A stretch of 49,568 bases of DNA from Candidatus Methylumidiphilus alinenensis (GTDB taxonomy: Bacteria > Pseudomonadota > Gammaproteobacteria > Methylococcales > Methylococcaceae). The translations under genes were made by a program, and so were the position numbers. The notes beneath the pieces are model-generated. The model was not told the DNA's origin. It made no database searches and saw only the letters and a program-made list of their open reading frames with translations. The stretch is taken from contig QJPH01000325.1 of the NCBI GenBank assembly GCA_003242955.1, forward strand, positions 1 to 49,568, read 5' to 3'. This document shows, piece by piece, positions 34,001 to 42,786 of this stretch. Within the stretch, counting starts at the first letter, position 1. Each line of letters opens with the position of its first letter.

Positions 34001-34983
34001 AAGCGCGAGTACAAGGGCAAGATTTCGCAATCCACCGGATGGTGTTTGCGCAGGGACTCGGCGGTTTCGCGGATGTCCCGTTCGCCGATCAGGAAAACTA
34101 AAATATCCCCGGTCGATTCCCGGTGCAATTCGTCCACAGCCGCCAGAATCCCTCGCTGCAATTCGTTCGAGGTTTCATCTTCGTTGTCATCCTCTTCCAC
34201 CAACACCGGACGGTAGCGGATTTCAACCGGATACGTGCGCCCCGACACGTTGATGATGGGTGCATCATTAAAATGCCGTGAAAAGCGTTCCGGGTCGATG
34301 GTGGCCGAGGTGACAATCAACTTAAAATCGGGTCGGCGTGGCAGCAACCATTTCATATAACCCAGCAGAAAGTCGATATTCAAGCTGCGTTCGTGGGCTT
34401 CGTCGATAATCAACGTGTCGTACTGGTCTAAGAATCGGTCATTTTGGGTTTCCGCCAGCAGGATGCCGTCGGTCATCAATTTGATTAGGCTTTCCGTGCT
34501 GGTGTGGTCGCTGAAACGGATTTTAAAGCCGACGGCTTTGCCCAAAGGCTGCTTCAACTCTTCGGCAATACGGTTTGCCACACTGCGGGCGGCAATCCTG
34601 CGCGGTTGGGTATGGCCGATGTAACCCGCCACGCCACGGCCTGCTTCCAGACATATTTTTGGTAATTGCGTGGTCTTGCCGGAGCCGGTTTCGCCACAGA
34701 CGATCACCACTTGGTTTTCCAAAATCGCCTTGAGAATATCGCCCCTGCGTTCAGAAACCGGCAAGTCGCCGGGGTATTCCAGTTCTGGGATGCTATTCGC
34801 CCTGGCTTTTCTCGCATTGACCGATTCGGCTAGGCGGGTTTGCAAATCATCCAAAGGCTTGGCGATATCCCTGCCGGCTTTTTGGTCGGCTTTTAGCTTG
34901 TCTAAAGTACGCCTGAAACGATGCTGGTCCTTGCGCAGGGATAGGGGGATTTGGGTTTCTAGAGGTTTAAAATCAGCCGTCAT
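31087..34983 (-). CDS. hrpA: ATP-dependent RNA helicase HrpA
   Basis: A 1298-residue DEAH-box helicase. Walker A is GETGSGKTTQLP (motif I), the DEAH box is IIDEAHERSLNIDFLL, TSATID is motif III, and QRAGRCGRVGPG is motif VI; the helicase core covers ~75-450. HA2, OB-fold and the DUF3418-type C-terminal extension (~700-1298) follow as in E. coli HrpA. The upstream frame reaches 35055, but MTADFKPLETQ at 34983 is the better start, and that first ~25-residue region overlaps a repeat. HrpA rescues stalled or collided ribosomes in E. coli, which is known of the family. The gene appears to be monocistronic. Confidence 0.96.
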   Translation of the reverse strand: MTADFKPLETQIPLSLRKDQHRFRRTLDKLKADQKAGRDIAKPLDDLQTRLAESVNARKARANSIPELEYPGDLPVSERRGDILKAILENQVVIVCGETGSGKTTQLPKICLEAGRGVAGYIGHTQPRRIAARSVANRIAEELKQPLGKAVGFKIRFSDHTSTESLIKLMTDGILLAETQNDRFLDQYDTLIIDEAHERSLNIDFLLGYMKWLLPRRPDFKLIVTSATIDPERFSRHFNDAPIINVSGRTYPVEIRYRPVLVEEDDNEDETSNELQRGILAAVDELHRESTGDILVFLIGERDIRETAESLRKHHPVDCEILPLYSRLSNAEQEQIFKPHKKRRIVLSTNVAETSLTVPGIRSVIDAGHARISRYSHRSKLQRLPIENISQASANQRAGRCGRVGPGVCIRLYSEADFLHRPEFTEPEILRTNLAAVILQMKALGLGDLADFPFLEPPDERMIRDGLRTLQEINAIDDKRNLTETGKKLYKLPVDPRLARILLAASDENSLTEVAIIVSALSLQDPRDRPSDKAQAADQKHARFKDENSDFMSYLKIWADFQEQKKHLSNSKLRQYCHTNFLSYLRMREWEDIHQQILQVAKGELALRFNMAPSGYGEIHKPLLTGLLSNVSFKQEGSEYLGARGLKCQIWPGSSLFKPRPKWIMSAEQVETTKVFARTVAKIEPEWVEKCGAHLVKRTYHDPHWEKKAARAGILEKVTLFSLTITNGRRVPLENVDQKMAREIFIRSALVEMEYDSKAPFFLHNRELLAEADYLQQKGRRVDLVADEEWIYQFYDERIPAEVVSGVSFEVWRKKAEKANPNLLRMTREDITRKEEEGLDNRNFPDEIKIGAIRIRLEYRFEPGHEDDGVSAIIPLHLLNQLPAEPFAWLVPGLLREKVVAMIKNLPKQTRKHFVPAPDYADKVVPQLDFGHGKFTEQISAALRRIEGFTIPEKDWSEDGIPLHLRMNFALVDEANVVVARARNLNELKQRHESAAVENFEGLAQEELSITGKKEWEFGDLQDQFQSGQIHGFPALVDEGETVGLRVFDTKDKAAAAQERGLVRLFRLAMVQSLKYLRKNLSISPASELAYRLLPKHPFLYPEFQASRDLREDVLDRIMAALYLDGHPDIRTKAAFELRLEQGKSEMVPIGNDNAKLSDEILTLCAEVSKKLKVRTDPASVDMRGQLDLLVYSGFISTTPYPILKQIPRYLKAMLYRLDKSALDTNRDAKLLAELSPFWKKYWDRVKLGKDKTTPERDDFRWMLEEFRISLFAQPLKTLYPVSAKRLDEAWGKKLKGL

Positions 34984-35015
34984 TCGGAAAGCTTGAGGTG
35001 CAAGGGTGGTTTGAT

Positions 35016-35085
35016 GATTAATTGATGTCACGCACCGTAGGCCGGAAACGCCCACTGGGGTGGGCTTATTCTGGCCTACTTCCAG
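35016..35085. repeat. Dispersed repeat, second copy of ACGCACCGTAGGCCGGAA
   Basis: 35028-35047 repeats the 1508-1528 sequence just upstream of hrpA, followed by CGCCCACT and GGGTGGGC-type inverted sequence and GCTTATTCTGGCCTAC. It could be part of a mobile repeat or a terminator; no gene is here. Confidence 0.55.
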
Positions 35086-35214
35086 GCTTCAAAATCACCC
35101 GCGTAACATCAGAGATTAAGCCCCCATTATCGCTGATTTCAACGATGTATTCTGCTATAGTTTTGCTACATAAAGTGGCAACCGAACCGGAGTGAATGAT
35201 GAGTGTTTCAGCAA

Positions 35215-35523
35215 GAGTTTGCCGCCGACAACGAGAGCCAGCACATACACATCCAAATAGGCGATGAACCGCTTGGCCGTGAGTGTGCCGAAGTACTGGC
35301 ACTCCGCCTCGATGCCGTGTTCGGTCAGCACCGCCGCCGTGCTGACGGTCTCGCCGGGCGCGGTGGGCTTTTCGTCGTTGACGCGCTCGCCCTTGGGGGA
35401 TCGGCCATAGTCCAGGCTCAGGTTCAGGGAACTCCCCATTTCATCAAGGTGGATGCGGTCTTAGGGTGCTAGCCCTTCCAACTGGCAGGCGTAGCTGACT
35501 TTGATGCCTTCTGCCCCTTCCTC
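35215..35523 (-). pseudogene. IS630-family transposase remnant
   Basis: The minus strand encodes the catalytic middle of an IS630-type transposase: EEGIKVSYACQLE, an in-frame TAA, then RIHLDEMGSSLNLSLDYG, SPKGERVNDEKPTAPGE, TAAVLTEHGIEAEC, GTLTAKRFIAYLDVY and LVVGGK. LDEMGSSLNL covers the conserved DE region of the DDE motif. The match begins ~35523, contains the stop codon and ends after GGK (~35215). The rest of the transposase is absent. It is 5'- and 3'-truncated, so inactive. Its family inserts at TA, as do the MITEs in this window. Confidence 0.85.
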
Positions 35524-35593
35524 TGGCAGATCACATACCTGTATCCGCCCTTACGCCAAGCGGGTTTTCATGAAAGATGAGAAGTGTTTGCTA

Positions 35594-36664
35594 CTAACCC
35601 GGCTTGCTCAAGCCCGGTATGCCTATGCGCTGAATGCGCATGGCATTGTCGCCTTCCTCATAGCGCGGAAGATGCCCCTCGACCCGGTACAACCGGAATG
35701 CCAGAGAAGCGGTCAGCACCCGGATGGGGTAATCGCGGGGCAGGTTTTGCAGATAAGGCTGGATGGTCGCGAAGTCCCTGGCGCCGTATTGGCGCATGAT
35801 GGAAATCAAGCCGCCGTTTTTTGGGCCTATGTTGTAGGCAAGCAGGCTCAAGAACAAATCATTCTTCATTTCCTTAAGATAAAACCGCCAAGTCGCAGCA
35901 CCGATCAGTGCGTTATGGCGGGTATTCCGCCAATCAAGGGATTTTTCGCCGAGTTGCTTGCCGACCCGTTCCAGAACTTCCTTGGGAGGCGCGGTGATTT
36001 GAAATAGACCGCGACCGCCGTCTTTGCTGTCACGGGGCAGGAACGAAGACTCTGCCGCCCCCACACCCATTAACACTTCCGCATCCACGCCATATATTGA
36101 TGCCGCTTCGCGGATAGCAGATTCATAGGGCTTTGCGCGTTCAAGCAAAGTTTGCAATTGAGCGAGGTCGGCGCGCCGGTAGGCAGCATAAACCTGATGC
36201 GAGAGGGTAGTGCGTTCTGCCTCCTGAACGCCACCTACCAATAGACGCAGATTGGCTAACTCGTGGTGAAATACCAAACCGGTCGAAAACCAACCCGCGC
36301 CCAGGGCAATCAACACCGCCAGCAGGCTAGGTAGATTGCCTGTCCTTGCCACCATGGTCGGACGAACTTTCAGCCAGAGCTTAAAGGCCAAGAACAGAAT
36401 CACGGCCAACACCAAGACCACGCAGGCAAAGGGAACCAAGCTCGACCATAATCCCACACCAGAAAACCGTTCCGCTGCTTGGCCCAATGCGGCGATGACG
36501 GCAACTAGGGCCACCCCTGTCATCGCTAAAATTTCCCCGCCCAGCAACAGTGCTTTGCGTCCATGATTTAGGAGAAATCCTTGCAGCAAGGCTTTTGTTG
36601 AAGTTTTAGGTTTGATTCTTTTAGTAATCTTGTCAGGTTTTTTCTTGATGGTCTGTTTAATCAC
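35594..36664 (-). CDS. Membrane-anchored lytic transglycosylase (SLT domain)
   Basis: A 356-residue protein. An N-terminal basic stretch is followed by three hydrophobic segments (~40-65, ~75-100 and ~115-140: LAVLIALGAGWFSTGLVF). Residues ~190-345 form the SLT domain, with catalytic Glu in VGAAESSFLPRDS, then GGRGLFQIT, and LLAYNIGPKNGG. These are the family's core motifs. It is an inner-membrane enzyme acting on peptidoglycan in the periplasm. The C-terminus (~330-356) extends past the domain. It faces the rhodanese gene divergently. The IS630 remnant ends 71 bp downstream. Confidence 0.85.
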   Translation of the reverse strand: MIKQTIKKKPDKITKRIKPKTSTKALLQGFLLNHGRKALLLGGEILAMTGVALVAVIAALGQAAERFSGVGLWSSLVPFACVVLVLAVILFLAFKLWLKVRPTMVARTGNLPSLLAVLIALGAGWFSTGLVFHHELANLRLLVGGVQEAERTTLSHQVYAAYRRADLAQLQTLLERAKPYESAIREAASIYGVDAEVLMGVGAAESSFLPRDSKDGGRGLFQITAPPKEVLERVGKQLGEKSLDWRNTRHNALIGAATWRFYLKEMKNDLFLSLLAYNIGPKNGGLISIMRQYGARDFATIQPYLQNLPRDYPIRVLTASLAFRLYRVEGHLPRYEEGDNAMRIQRIGIPGLSKPG

Positions 36665-36851
36665 TTTAACCTGTTGCCCATGACTTCTACTGCCGATATT
36701 ATTTTTGCTTCCATGACCCTAACACTCTCCCAAAGGCGAGAGGGGTTTATCCGTCTGAAGGCTTGCGCCAGCCAAGGAAATAATGGAATATTAAACATTG
36801 TTTTAAGCATTTTGCCTGAACCTGCCTGTGTAGCTGAAACTGAGGAATACT

Positions 36852-37250
36852 ATGTCTCAAATCAAGAGCCTACCACCTAAAAAAGCTTGGACATTATTGT
36901 CTGGCGACTCATCCTCCGTGCTGTTGGACGTTCGCGACCGCACAGAATACTCCTTTGTGGGACATCCCAAAGGTGCCATCAACATTCCTTGGAAGGAAGC
37001 CCCTGATTGGAAAGTCAACCCCTTGTTTGTCGATGAAGTGCGCCAGCGCATTCCTAGCCACGAAACACCGGTTTTTTTGCTTTGCCGCAGTGGGCAACGT
37101 TCACTGGATGCCGCCAAGGCACTGGCGGGCGTAGGGTACAAAGACCTGACCAATGTGGAGGAGGGCTTTGAGGGTCCGCTGGATGTCACTAAACACCGGG
37201 GAACCTTGGGCGGTTGGCGCTTCCATGCGTTGCCTTGGGAGCAAAGTTAA
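36852..37250 (+). CDS. Rhodanese-like sulfurtransferase domain protein
   Basis: A 132-residue single-domain rhodanese. VLLDVRDRTEYSFVGHPKGA (~23-42) has the conserved DVR...E and the HP(K)GAINIPW loop. The active-site Cys78 is in FLLCRSGQRS, so it can carry a persulfide. The C-terminal ~20 residues (LGGWRFHALPWEQ) are the family's Trp-containing end. Probably cytoplasmic; no signal peptide. The ATG at 36852 follows a GAGGAATACT-type ribosome-binding site. The next genes, 67 bp downstream, form a different cassette; no functional link is visible. Confidence 0.9.
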   Translation: MSQIKSLPPKKAWTLLSGDSSSVLLDVRDRTEYSFVGHPKGAINIPWKEAPDWKVNPLFVDEVRQRIPSHETPVFLLCRSGQRSLDAAKALAGVGYKDLTNVEEGFEGPLDVTKHRGTLGGWRFHALPWEQS

Positions 37251-37316
37251 ACGCCTGCGATAGATTTTATCGTATAATGCAATCCAACCTTATAAGTAAA
37301 TAACGCTGGAACAGGC

Positions 37317-38135
37317 ATGGGACTTTCGTTCAAAAATTCACCGCTCGTCGAAATCATCGCAGAAATGCGATGGGACTTACCTTGGGTGAACCAGTCTTCC
37401 ATCCAAGACATTGGCTCGGTTGTTCCAATGCCTTCCACGCTTGCCAATCAGCATGAAGAATTTTACATGCGTTTCGGCAGCAATATTGCTGCCGCCGGAT
37501 TTCAGCGTATTGAGAGGTTAGTCCCGCCTAATTTTTTTCAACTGCCTTACCAGCCTGTTTATCGGTTCCGGCACAACGCGGAAGAGAGAGGCGCGAGAAT
37601 CTATCAATTAGGTGCAGGATTTTTTTCTGTCAATGCCACCCCGCCTTACAAGTCTTGGGCAGAATTCAAACCTTTAGTCTCCGCAGGAATTGATGCCTTG
37701 TTAAAAAGTCGGTCAGCCGACGAAAGCTCCGTTCCATTCAGAAGCATTAGCCTACGCTATATAGATGCCTTTAACAATGAGTTAACGGACGAGCGGAGTA
37801 TCGCCGAGTTCATGGATGTTTTGGGGTTTCAAATTAAAATACCTGATGCCATTGGACTCCATACATCTGATCTAGCTAAAATTCAACCCTTGTTACAACT
37901 GACTGTCCCGGTGGCTATCGGTCAGTTGAATATTTCGATTGCTGATGGCATGGTCAATAACGAGTCAGCCATTATCATGGACACGATAGTATCAAACACT
38001 GCCGAAATCGGTTGTTCTAGGGAAGAAATAATGGCCGTGTTCGAGCAAACGCACTCATTGATTCATTCAATGTTTGTTGACTTAACCAAGCCCTTACATG
38101 AACACATGCAGCCAGAGGAGACGGGGCAATGTTAG
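37317..38135 (+). CDS. TIGR04255 family protein
   Basis: A 272-residue protein of the TIGR04255 family. It begins MGLSFKNSPLVEIIAEMRWD (the sPlvEii-E-R pattern of the family), continues with RFRHNAEERGARIYQLGAGFFSVN and FRSISLRYIDAFNNEL, and ends with a helical tail SLIHSMFVDLTKPLHEHM. There is no membrane segment. The family has no established function and is often found with small co-directional genes. Its last bases overlap the next gene, which has a GGAG ribosome-binding site inside this one. First of a tightly linked three-gene cassette. Confidence 0.85.
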   Translation: MGLSFKNSPLVEIIAEMRWDLPWVNQSSIQDIGSVVPMPSTLANQHEEFYMRFGSNIAAAGFQRIERLVPPNFFQLPYQPVYRFRHNAEERGARIYQLGAGFFSVNATPPYKSWAEFKPLVSAGIDALLKSRSADESSVPFRSISLRYIDAFNNELTDERSIAEFMDVLGFQIKIPDAIGLHTSDLAKIQPLLQLTVPVAIGQLNISIADGMVNNESAIIMDTIVSNTAEIGCSREEIMAVFEQTHSLIHSMFVDLTKPLHEHMQPEETGQC

Positions 38136-38665
38136 TTGATGCTCCACATGTGATTACTCCAATAACCTTCCATCAACAGGTTTGCAATGTGCCTTATTTT
38201 AAGGAACCTCCACAGACTTGTTACACTGTCCTGTCTGCTAGGACACCTGGCATTCAAACTAGTGAAAAGGAGTCAGCATTGCACACCATTCAGGATTTTG
38301 CCAAATTTGAAAATGACTGGGATGGATATGGTGCCTTACCAATTCATGAAAAAATCGTGAAAATCTCAGGCCAATTCATCAATTCATTGCCAGATCATTT
38401 GCCGTGTCCAGATTTAACGCCTGATACAAATGGCACTATTTCAATGGATTGGGAGACTCGTGAGGGTATCGCTCATTTGGAAGTTGGCAAGACCCGGTAT
38501 AGCTTGTATATAAAGCGTCATATAGGAAGTGCAGTGTTACGGGACGGTAAGTCTGCCGCATTGGCAACTGATGTTGCCTACCTGATTGGTGCGCTACTTT
38601 ATCCTCCACACCACCATAACGCTCCTGTAACAAGGATAAGTTATAAACATCCGTTACATGTGTGA
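38129..38665 (+). CDS. Hypothetical protein of the TIGR04255 cassette (gene 2)
   Basis: A 178-residue protein with a central motif FENDWDGYGALPI (residues ~60-72) that recurs in proteins of unknown function encoded next to TIGR04255 genes. Flanking sequence includes TISMDWETREGIAHLEVG and a short C-terminal part ending HNAPVTRISYKHP. It has no signal peptide. The ATG at 38129 follows GGAG and overlaps gene 1 by 7 bases. Its end overlaps gene 3 by 8 bases (ATGTGTGA), so translation of the three is probably coupled. Confidence 0.75.
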   Translation: MLVDAPHVITPITFHQQVCNVPYFKEPPQTCYTVLSARTPGIQTSEKESALHTIQDFAKFENDWDGYGALPIHEKIVKISGQFINSLPDHLPCPDLTPDTNGTISMDWETREGIAHLEVGKTRYSLYIKRHIGSAVLRDGKSAALATDVAYLIGALLYPPHHHNAPVTRISYKHPLHV

Positions 38666-39155
38666 GATTCCTATTGACATTGACGATACAGAAGTCATCG
38701 TCCGGGCTATCTTTGAACCCTATCATGTCAAGAAGGGCAAGCTTAAACTCCAAGCGTTCAAGTCCCCGGCGGGCAAGGATGAAGTTTCCGTTATTCGCCA
38801 TACTTATATGGGAACCGCCTTCTGCAAGTGCAAAGCAAAGGAGATAGAGGCTAAGGGCAATATAGGCAAAGAGAAAAACCAAGTAAAAACCTATCAAGGA
38901 TTTGCGGTTTTAATGGCACTTCATATCCGATCAGTTAGCTCCGATGTAAGTGATTCGAGGAATTTATTTTTGGGCCATGCTGACATGCTTCATGGAATTG
39001 TCTTGGAAGCCAATGAGCCTCCTGAATCAAGTCAGGCAATGATGCTGAACGAACGTTTACGAGAGCTTACCGAAAAATTGGCTATTTACTACCCTGATCC
39101 AAAACCAGACACCGATCATTGGTTGGGTGTCGACCTAAAGCCCAAACCAACCTGA
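38658..39155 (+). CDS. Hypothetical protein of the TIGR04255 cassette (gene 3)
   Basis: A 165-residue soluble protein starting MCEIPIDIDDTEVIVRAIF. It contains the segment SVIRHTYMGTAFCKCKAKEIEAKG, with two Cys, and a later alpha-helical part (GHADMLHGIVLEANEP, then MMLNERLRELTEKL). The ATG overlaps the stop of gene 2. No family recognised by me. The RHTYMG...CKCKAKE segment looks like a binding core but no function can be assigned. Confidence 0.7.
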   Translation: MCEIPIDIDDTEVIVRAIFEPYHVKKGKLKLQAFKSPAGKDEVSVIRHTYMGTAFCKCKAKEIEAKGNIGKEKNQVKTYQGFAVLMALHIRSVSSDVSDSRNLFLGHADMLHGIVLEANEPPESSQAMMLNERLRELTEKLAIYYPDPKPDTDHWLGVDLKPKPT

Positions 39156-39241
39156 ATAACAAAAATCCAAATGCAGCGAGGATGAATGATTACGCCATCA
39201 CGCACGCCGCACCGTTAATTTGACTCAACACCTAAGGTTTT

Positions 39242-41050
39242 ATGATCCACAAGCTCAGAAATATCGCCATCATCGCCCACGTAGACCATGGCAAGACCAC
39301 CCTCGTCGATAAGCTTTTAAGGCAGTCAGGCACCTTTGCCGCCCATGAAAAACTGGAGGAACGGGTGATGGATTCCAATGCGCTGGAAAAGGAGCGCGGC
39401 ATCACCATCTTGGCAAAGAACACTGCCCTTGATTGGAAAGACTATCATATCAATATCGTTGATACGCCTGGCCACGCTGACTTCGGTGGCGAGGTGGAGC
39501 GTGTACTGTCCATGGTTGACTCTGTGTTGCTGCTTGTGGATGCCGTTGATGGCCCGATGCCGCAGACCCGCTTTGTGACCCAAAAAGCTTTCGCTTTGGG
39601 GCTTAAACCCATCGTTGTCATTAATAAGATCGACCGCCCTGGTGCCCGTGCCCATTGGGTCCTAGACCAAACTTTCGACTTGTTTGACAGACTGGGGGCA
39701 ACCGAGGAACAACTGGATTTTCCGGTGATCTACGCCTCTGCACTGAACGGTTACGCAGGCCATGACCCGGACATACGCGAAGGTAACATGGACCCGTTGT
39801 TTGAGACCATCATTGAGAAGGTCCACCCGCCGCTAGTGGACGAGGAAGGCGGCTTCCAGATGCAAATCAGCCAACTGGATTACAACTCCTATGTCGGCAT
39901 CATTGGCATAGGACGCATCCAGCGCGGCGTGGTCAAAACCAACACCCAAGTCGTTGTTGTCGGACGTGATGGCAAGCAGCGCAATGCCCGCATCCTGCAA
40001 GTCTTCGGCTTCAAGGGCTTGGAGAGGGTCGAAGTGCCCGAGGCCGACGCCGGCGACATCATCGCCTTCACCGGCATTGACTCCCTGGAGATTTCCGACA
40101 CCATTTGTTCGCCGGATGTGGTCGAGGCGTTGCCGCCATTGTCCGTTGACGAGCCGACCATCAGCATGACTTTCCAAGTCAATAACTCGCCCTTCGCCGG
40201 CCGTGACGGCAAATTTGTCACTTCCCGGCAGATTCGCGAGAGGCTTCAGCGCGAACTGCTGCACAACGTGGCCTTGCGTGTGGAAGACACGGGAGACCCG
40301 GACAAATTCAAGGTGTCTGGTCGCGGAGAGTTGCATTTGTCCATCCTCATTGAGAACATGCGCAGGGAAGGTTACGAACTCGGTGTTTCGCGTCCCGAGG
40401 TCATCATTAAAGAGGTTGACGGCGAGCCTTGCGAACCCTACGAGTTCGTCACCATTGAGGTGGAAGATGGACACCAAGGCGCCATCATGGAAAAGATGGG
40501 CGAGCGCAAAGGCGACCTCCAGAACATGGTACCTGACGGTCAGGGTCGGGTGCGCTTGGAATACAACATGCCTTCGCGCGGTCTTATCGGCTTCCAGACC
40601 GAGTTTCTTACAGCCACCTCGGGAACCGGGCTTATCTATCATGTTTTTGACCGCTACGGCCCGATGAAGAAGGGCGATATCGGTCAAAGGCAAAATGGCG
40701 TGTTGATTTCCAACACTGCCGGCAAGGGTGTGGCCTTCGGGCTGTTCAACCTGCAAGAGCGCGGCCGCCTGTTCGTCGAACACGGCACCGAGATTTATGA
40801 AGGCATGATCGTCGGCATCCACTCCCGCGACAACGACCTTGTCGTAAACCCAACTAAGGCCAAGCAGTTGACTAACATGCGAGCCTCCGGTAGCGACGAG
40901 GCTATCATACTGACCCCCCCCATACGGCTCAGCTTGGAACAGGCTTTGGAGTTTATCGATGACGACGAACTGGTCGAAGTGACACCGAAATCCATCCGCA
41001 TCCGTAAAAAGTTACTTTTGGAACATGAGCGGAAGAAAGCTTCGCGATAA
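39242..41050 (+). CDS. typA: Translational GTPase TypA/BipA
   Basis: A 602-residue EF-G-like ribosome-associated GTPase. G1 is AHVDHGKTT (~14-22), G3 is [10 protein letters not shown] and G4 is NKIDRPGA. Domains II, III and V follow in the usual order ([19 protein letters not shown] near residue 450 is the C-terminal conserved block). All catalytic motifs are present. TypA helps ribosome assembly and growth under stress in other bacteria. The start codon at 39242 has no strong ribosome-binding site but gives the family N-terminus. Single gene, ending before a strong hairpin. Confidence 0.97.
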   Translation: MIHKLRNIAIIAHVDHGKTTLVDKLLRQSGTFAAHEKLEERVMDSNALEKERGITILAKNTALDWKDYHINIVDTPGHADFGGEVERVLSMVDSVLLLVDAVDGPMPQTRFVTQKAFALGLKPIVVINKIDRPGARAHWVLDQTFDLFDRLGATEEQLDFPVIYASALNGYAGHDPDIREGNMDPLFETIIEKVHPPLVDEEGGFQMQISQLDYNSYVGIIGIGRIQRGVVKTNTQVVVVGRDGKQRNARILQVFGFKGLERVEVPEADAGDIIAFTGIDSLEISDTICSPDVVEALPPLSVDEPTISMTFQVNNSPFAGRDGKFVTSRQIRERLQRELLHNVALRVEDTGDPDKFKVSGRGELHLSILIENMRREGYELGVSRPEVIIKEVDGEPCEPYEFVTIEVEDGHQGAIMEKMGERKGDLQNMVPDGQGRVRLEYNMPSRGLIGFQTEFLTATSGTGLIYHVFDRYGPMKKGDIGQRQNGVLISNTAGKGVAFGLFNLQERGRLFVEHGTEIYEGMIVGIHSRDNDLVVNPTKAKQLTNMRASGSDEAIILTPPIRLSLEQALEFIDDDELVEVTPKSIRIRKKLLLEHERKKASR

Positions 41051-41071
41051 ATATAATTAGGACTTACAAGA

Positions 41072-41101
41072 AAGCCCCGAGACATCCACTGTTCGGGGCT
41101 T
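41072..41101. terminator. Hairpin downstream of typA
   Basis: AAGCCCCGA at 41072 and TCGGGGCTT ending 41101 pair perfectly with a 12-base loop, 21 bp after the typA stop. No long T-run. The 447-bp gap to hisB otherwise contains the 126-bp element and no gene I can support. Confidence 0.6.
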
Positions 41102-41344
41102 ATCGCCGTTTGGTTGGCTAAACGGGTCCATTCCTTGGCAACATCACTGTTGAAGATTCCTCGAATTCCTTATCCGCTTTGAAAGGCGACGGCTTAATTT
41201 TCCACCAAATGAATCGCCGTGTCATGACAGGAATGGATTATTTTTGTGTAGGATTATCCCTACACCGGACAAAAATGACGGGAAATCATAGGTAGGTGTT
41301 TATCAAATTGCGGTTTGGATTTATCATATGGGCTAAACATTTTC

Positions 41345-41470
41345 GGCCTTGGTCATCGTTCAGCCCGATGGGTGAGTTTGTGGAGTGCGGCGACTCGTCG
41401 CCGCATGGCTCGGAAAGCGGCGACAAGTCGCCGCACTCCACATTTGGTGGGCTGAACGATGATCAAGGCC
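41345..41470. repeat. 126-bp inverted-repeat element, copy B
   Basis: The second copy of the element at 1358-1483, almost identical (GGCCTTGGTCATCG... to ...GATGATCAAGGCC). It lies 27 bp upstream of the hisB start codon. The ATG at 41459, which would extend HisB, falls inside it, so that start is judged spurious. Confidence 0.9.
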
Positions 41471-41497
41471 CAATTTTCCAAACCGGAAACCCTGATA

Positions 41498-42091
41498 ATG
41501 GCAGATCGAATTGCCGAAGTACAACGCAACACTTTGGAAACGCAAATCAAAGTCCGGCTCAATCTGGATGGCATCGGAACAGGAAGATTTGATACCGGTG
41601 TGCCATTTCTGGAACACATGCTGGACCAGATTGCCCGGCATGGCATGATTGATTTGGATATTCACGCCAAAGGGGATTTGCACATCGACGCGCACCACAC
41701 GGTGGAAGATGTGGGCATAAGCTTGGGGCAAGCCTTCGATAGCGCAACGGGCGACAAAAAAGGCATCCGCCGTTATGGTCATGCCTATGTTCCCCTAGAC
41801 GAAGCACTGTCCCGAGTTGTGATTGACTTTTCAGGCCGGCCCGGACTTGTCTATAATGTGGCATTCCCGCGCAGTCATATTGGCAATTTTGATGTGGATT
41901 TGTTTTCGGAGTTCTTCCGTGGCTTTGTCAATCATGCTAAAGTTACACTACACATAGACTGTTTAAAGGGTGTAAACGCCCATCATGTGGCGGAAACAAT
42001 CTTCAAGGCATTTGGTCGGGCCTTGCGCATGGCTCTGGAGAGGGACGAACGGATGCAGGGTATTCTCCCATCGACCAAAGGTGTACTCTAG
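41498..42091 (+). CDS. hisB: Imidazoleglycerol-phosphate dehydratase HisB
   Basis: A 197-residue monofunctional dehydratase, step seven of histidine synthesis. The metal-binding segments are [16 protein letters not shown] (~61-76) and the symmetric [17 protein letters not shown] (~160-176). [11 protein letters not shown] and [11 protein letters not shown] are also conserved. The start at 41498 ([12 protein letters not shown]) excludes the upstream repeat and gives the normal length; the frame from 41459 would add non-family residues. First his gene of the window, followed by an NnrU gene and hisH. It is not fused to the phosphatase domain found in E. coli. Confidence 0.96.
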   Translation: MADRIAEVQRNTLETQIKVRLNLDGIGTGRFDTGVPFLEHMLDQIARHGMIDLDIHAKGDLHIDAHHTVEDVGISLGQAFDSATGDKKGIRRYGHAYVPLDEALSRVVIDFSGRPGLVYNVAFPRSHIGNFDVDLFSEFFRGFVNHAKVTLHIDCLKGVNAHHVAETIFKAFGRALRMALERDERMQGILPSTKGVL

Positions 42092-42157
42092 TCAATGGTA
42101 ACCAACCATTTTCCCCTAGTCCCACTCATTCCCATTTGACCGCTGCGGAGCCTTACT

Positions 42158-42736
42158 ATGATCGTTTTGATTCTTGGCCTTGTAATTTTTCTTGGCGCTC
42201 ATTCAGTTCGTATTTACGCCGACGACTGGCGTGAATTACAAATCGCCCGATTGGGGGGCAATGGGTGGAAAGCTTTGATCTCGCTAGTGTCCTTGTTAGG
42301 CTTGGCTCTGATTGCCATCGGCTTTGCCCAAGCAAAGTCGGCCCCCATCGTCCTCTGGTTTCCTCCAATCGGACTGAGGCATTTGGCCGGATTGATCACC
42401 TTGCTTTCTTTCGTCTTGCTTGTGGCGGCCTACCTCCCCGGTACTCGGATCAAGGCTAAGCTGGGGCATCCCATGGTGGCTGGTGTCAAAGGATGGGCTT
42501 TCGCCCACCTGCTTGCCAACGGCAACTTGGCCGATGTATTACTATTTGGGTCATTCCTAGTTTGGGGTGTGTTAGATTTTAGTTCGGCTCGTCGTCGCGA
42601 CCGCGCTACAGGAACAGTTTACCCAGCCGGGACATTGAGCCGTGATTTGACGGCCGTTGTTATTGGTTTGATCGCCTGGGCCATCTTTGCATTTTATTTG
42701 CATGGATGGTTGTTCAACGTACGCCCCTTCGGTTGA
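42158..42736 (+). CDS. NnrU family membrane protein
   Basis: A 192-residue integral membrane protein of the NnrU family. It shows about six hydrophobic helices, from IVLILGLVIFLGAHSV to the last WAIFAFYLHGWLF. RLGGNGWKAL in the first loop and the central histidine-bearing GLRHLAGLITLL are typical. NnrU was first linked to nitric oxide reductase regulation, but many family members are found beside unrelated genes, and its function is unclear. It lies between hisB and hisH and may be cotranscribed. Confidence 0.88.
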   Translation: MIVLILGLVIFLGAHSVRIYADDWRELQIARLGGNGWKALISLVSLLGLALIAIGFAQAKSAPIVLWFPPIGLRHLAGLITLLSFVLLVAAYLPGTRIKAKLGHPMVAGVKGWAFAHLLANGNLADVLLFGSFLVWGVLDFSSARRRDRATGTVYPAGTLSRDLTAVVIGLIAWAIFAFYLHGWLFNVRPFG

Positions 42737-42786
42737 ATCCTCGCGAACACCGAACCGCCTATCCCCCCATCATGCCGTTTTAGCTT

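Noticed and set aside
35501-36007. Plus-strand frames over the transglycosylase and IS remnant
   Set aside because: They are reading shadows of the minus-strand genes, with no sensible motif.
39833-40822. 329-residue minus-strand frame inside typA
   Set aside because: It is an antisense shadow of a strongly supported GTPase gene.
41459-41497. Upstream ATG extending HisB
   Set aside because: It lies inside the 126-bp repeat; the added residues ([13 protein letters not shown]) are not part of the HisB family.
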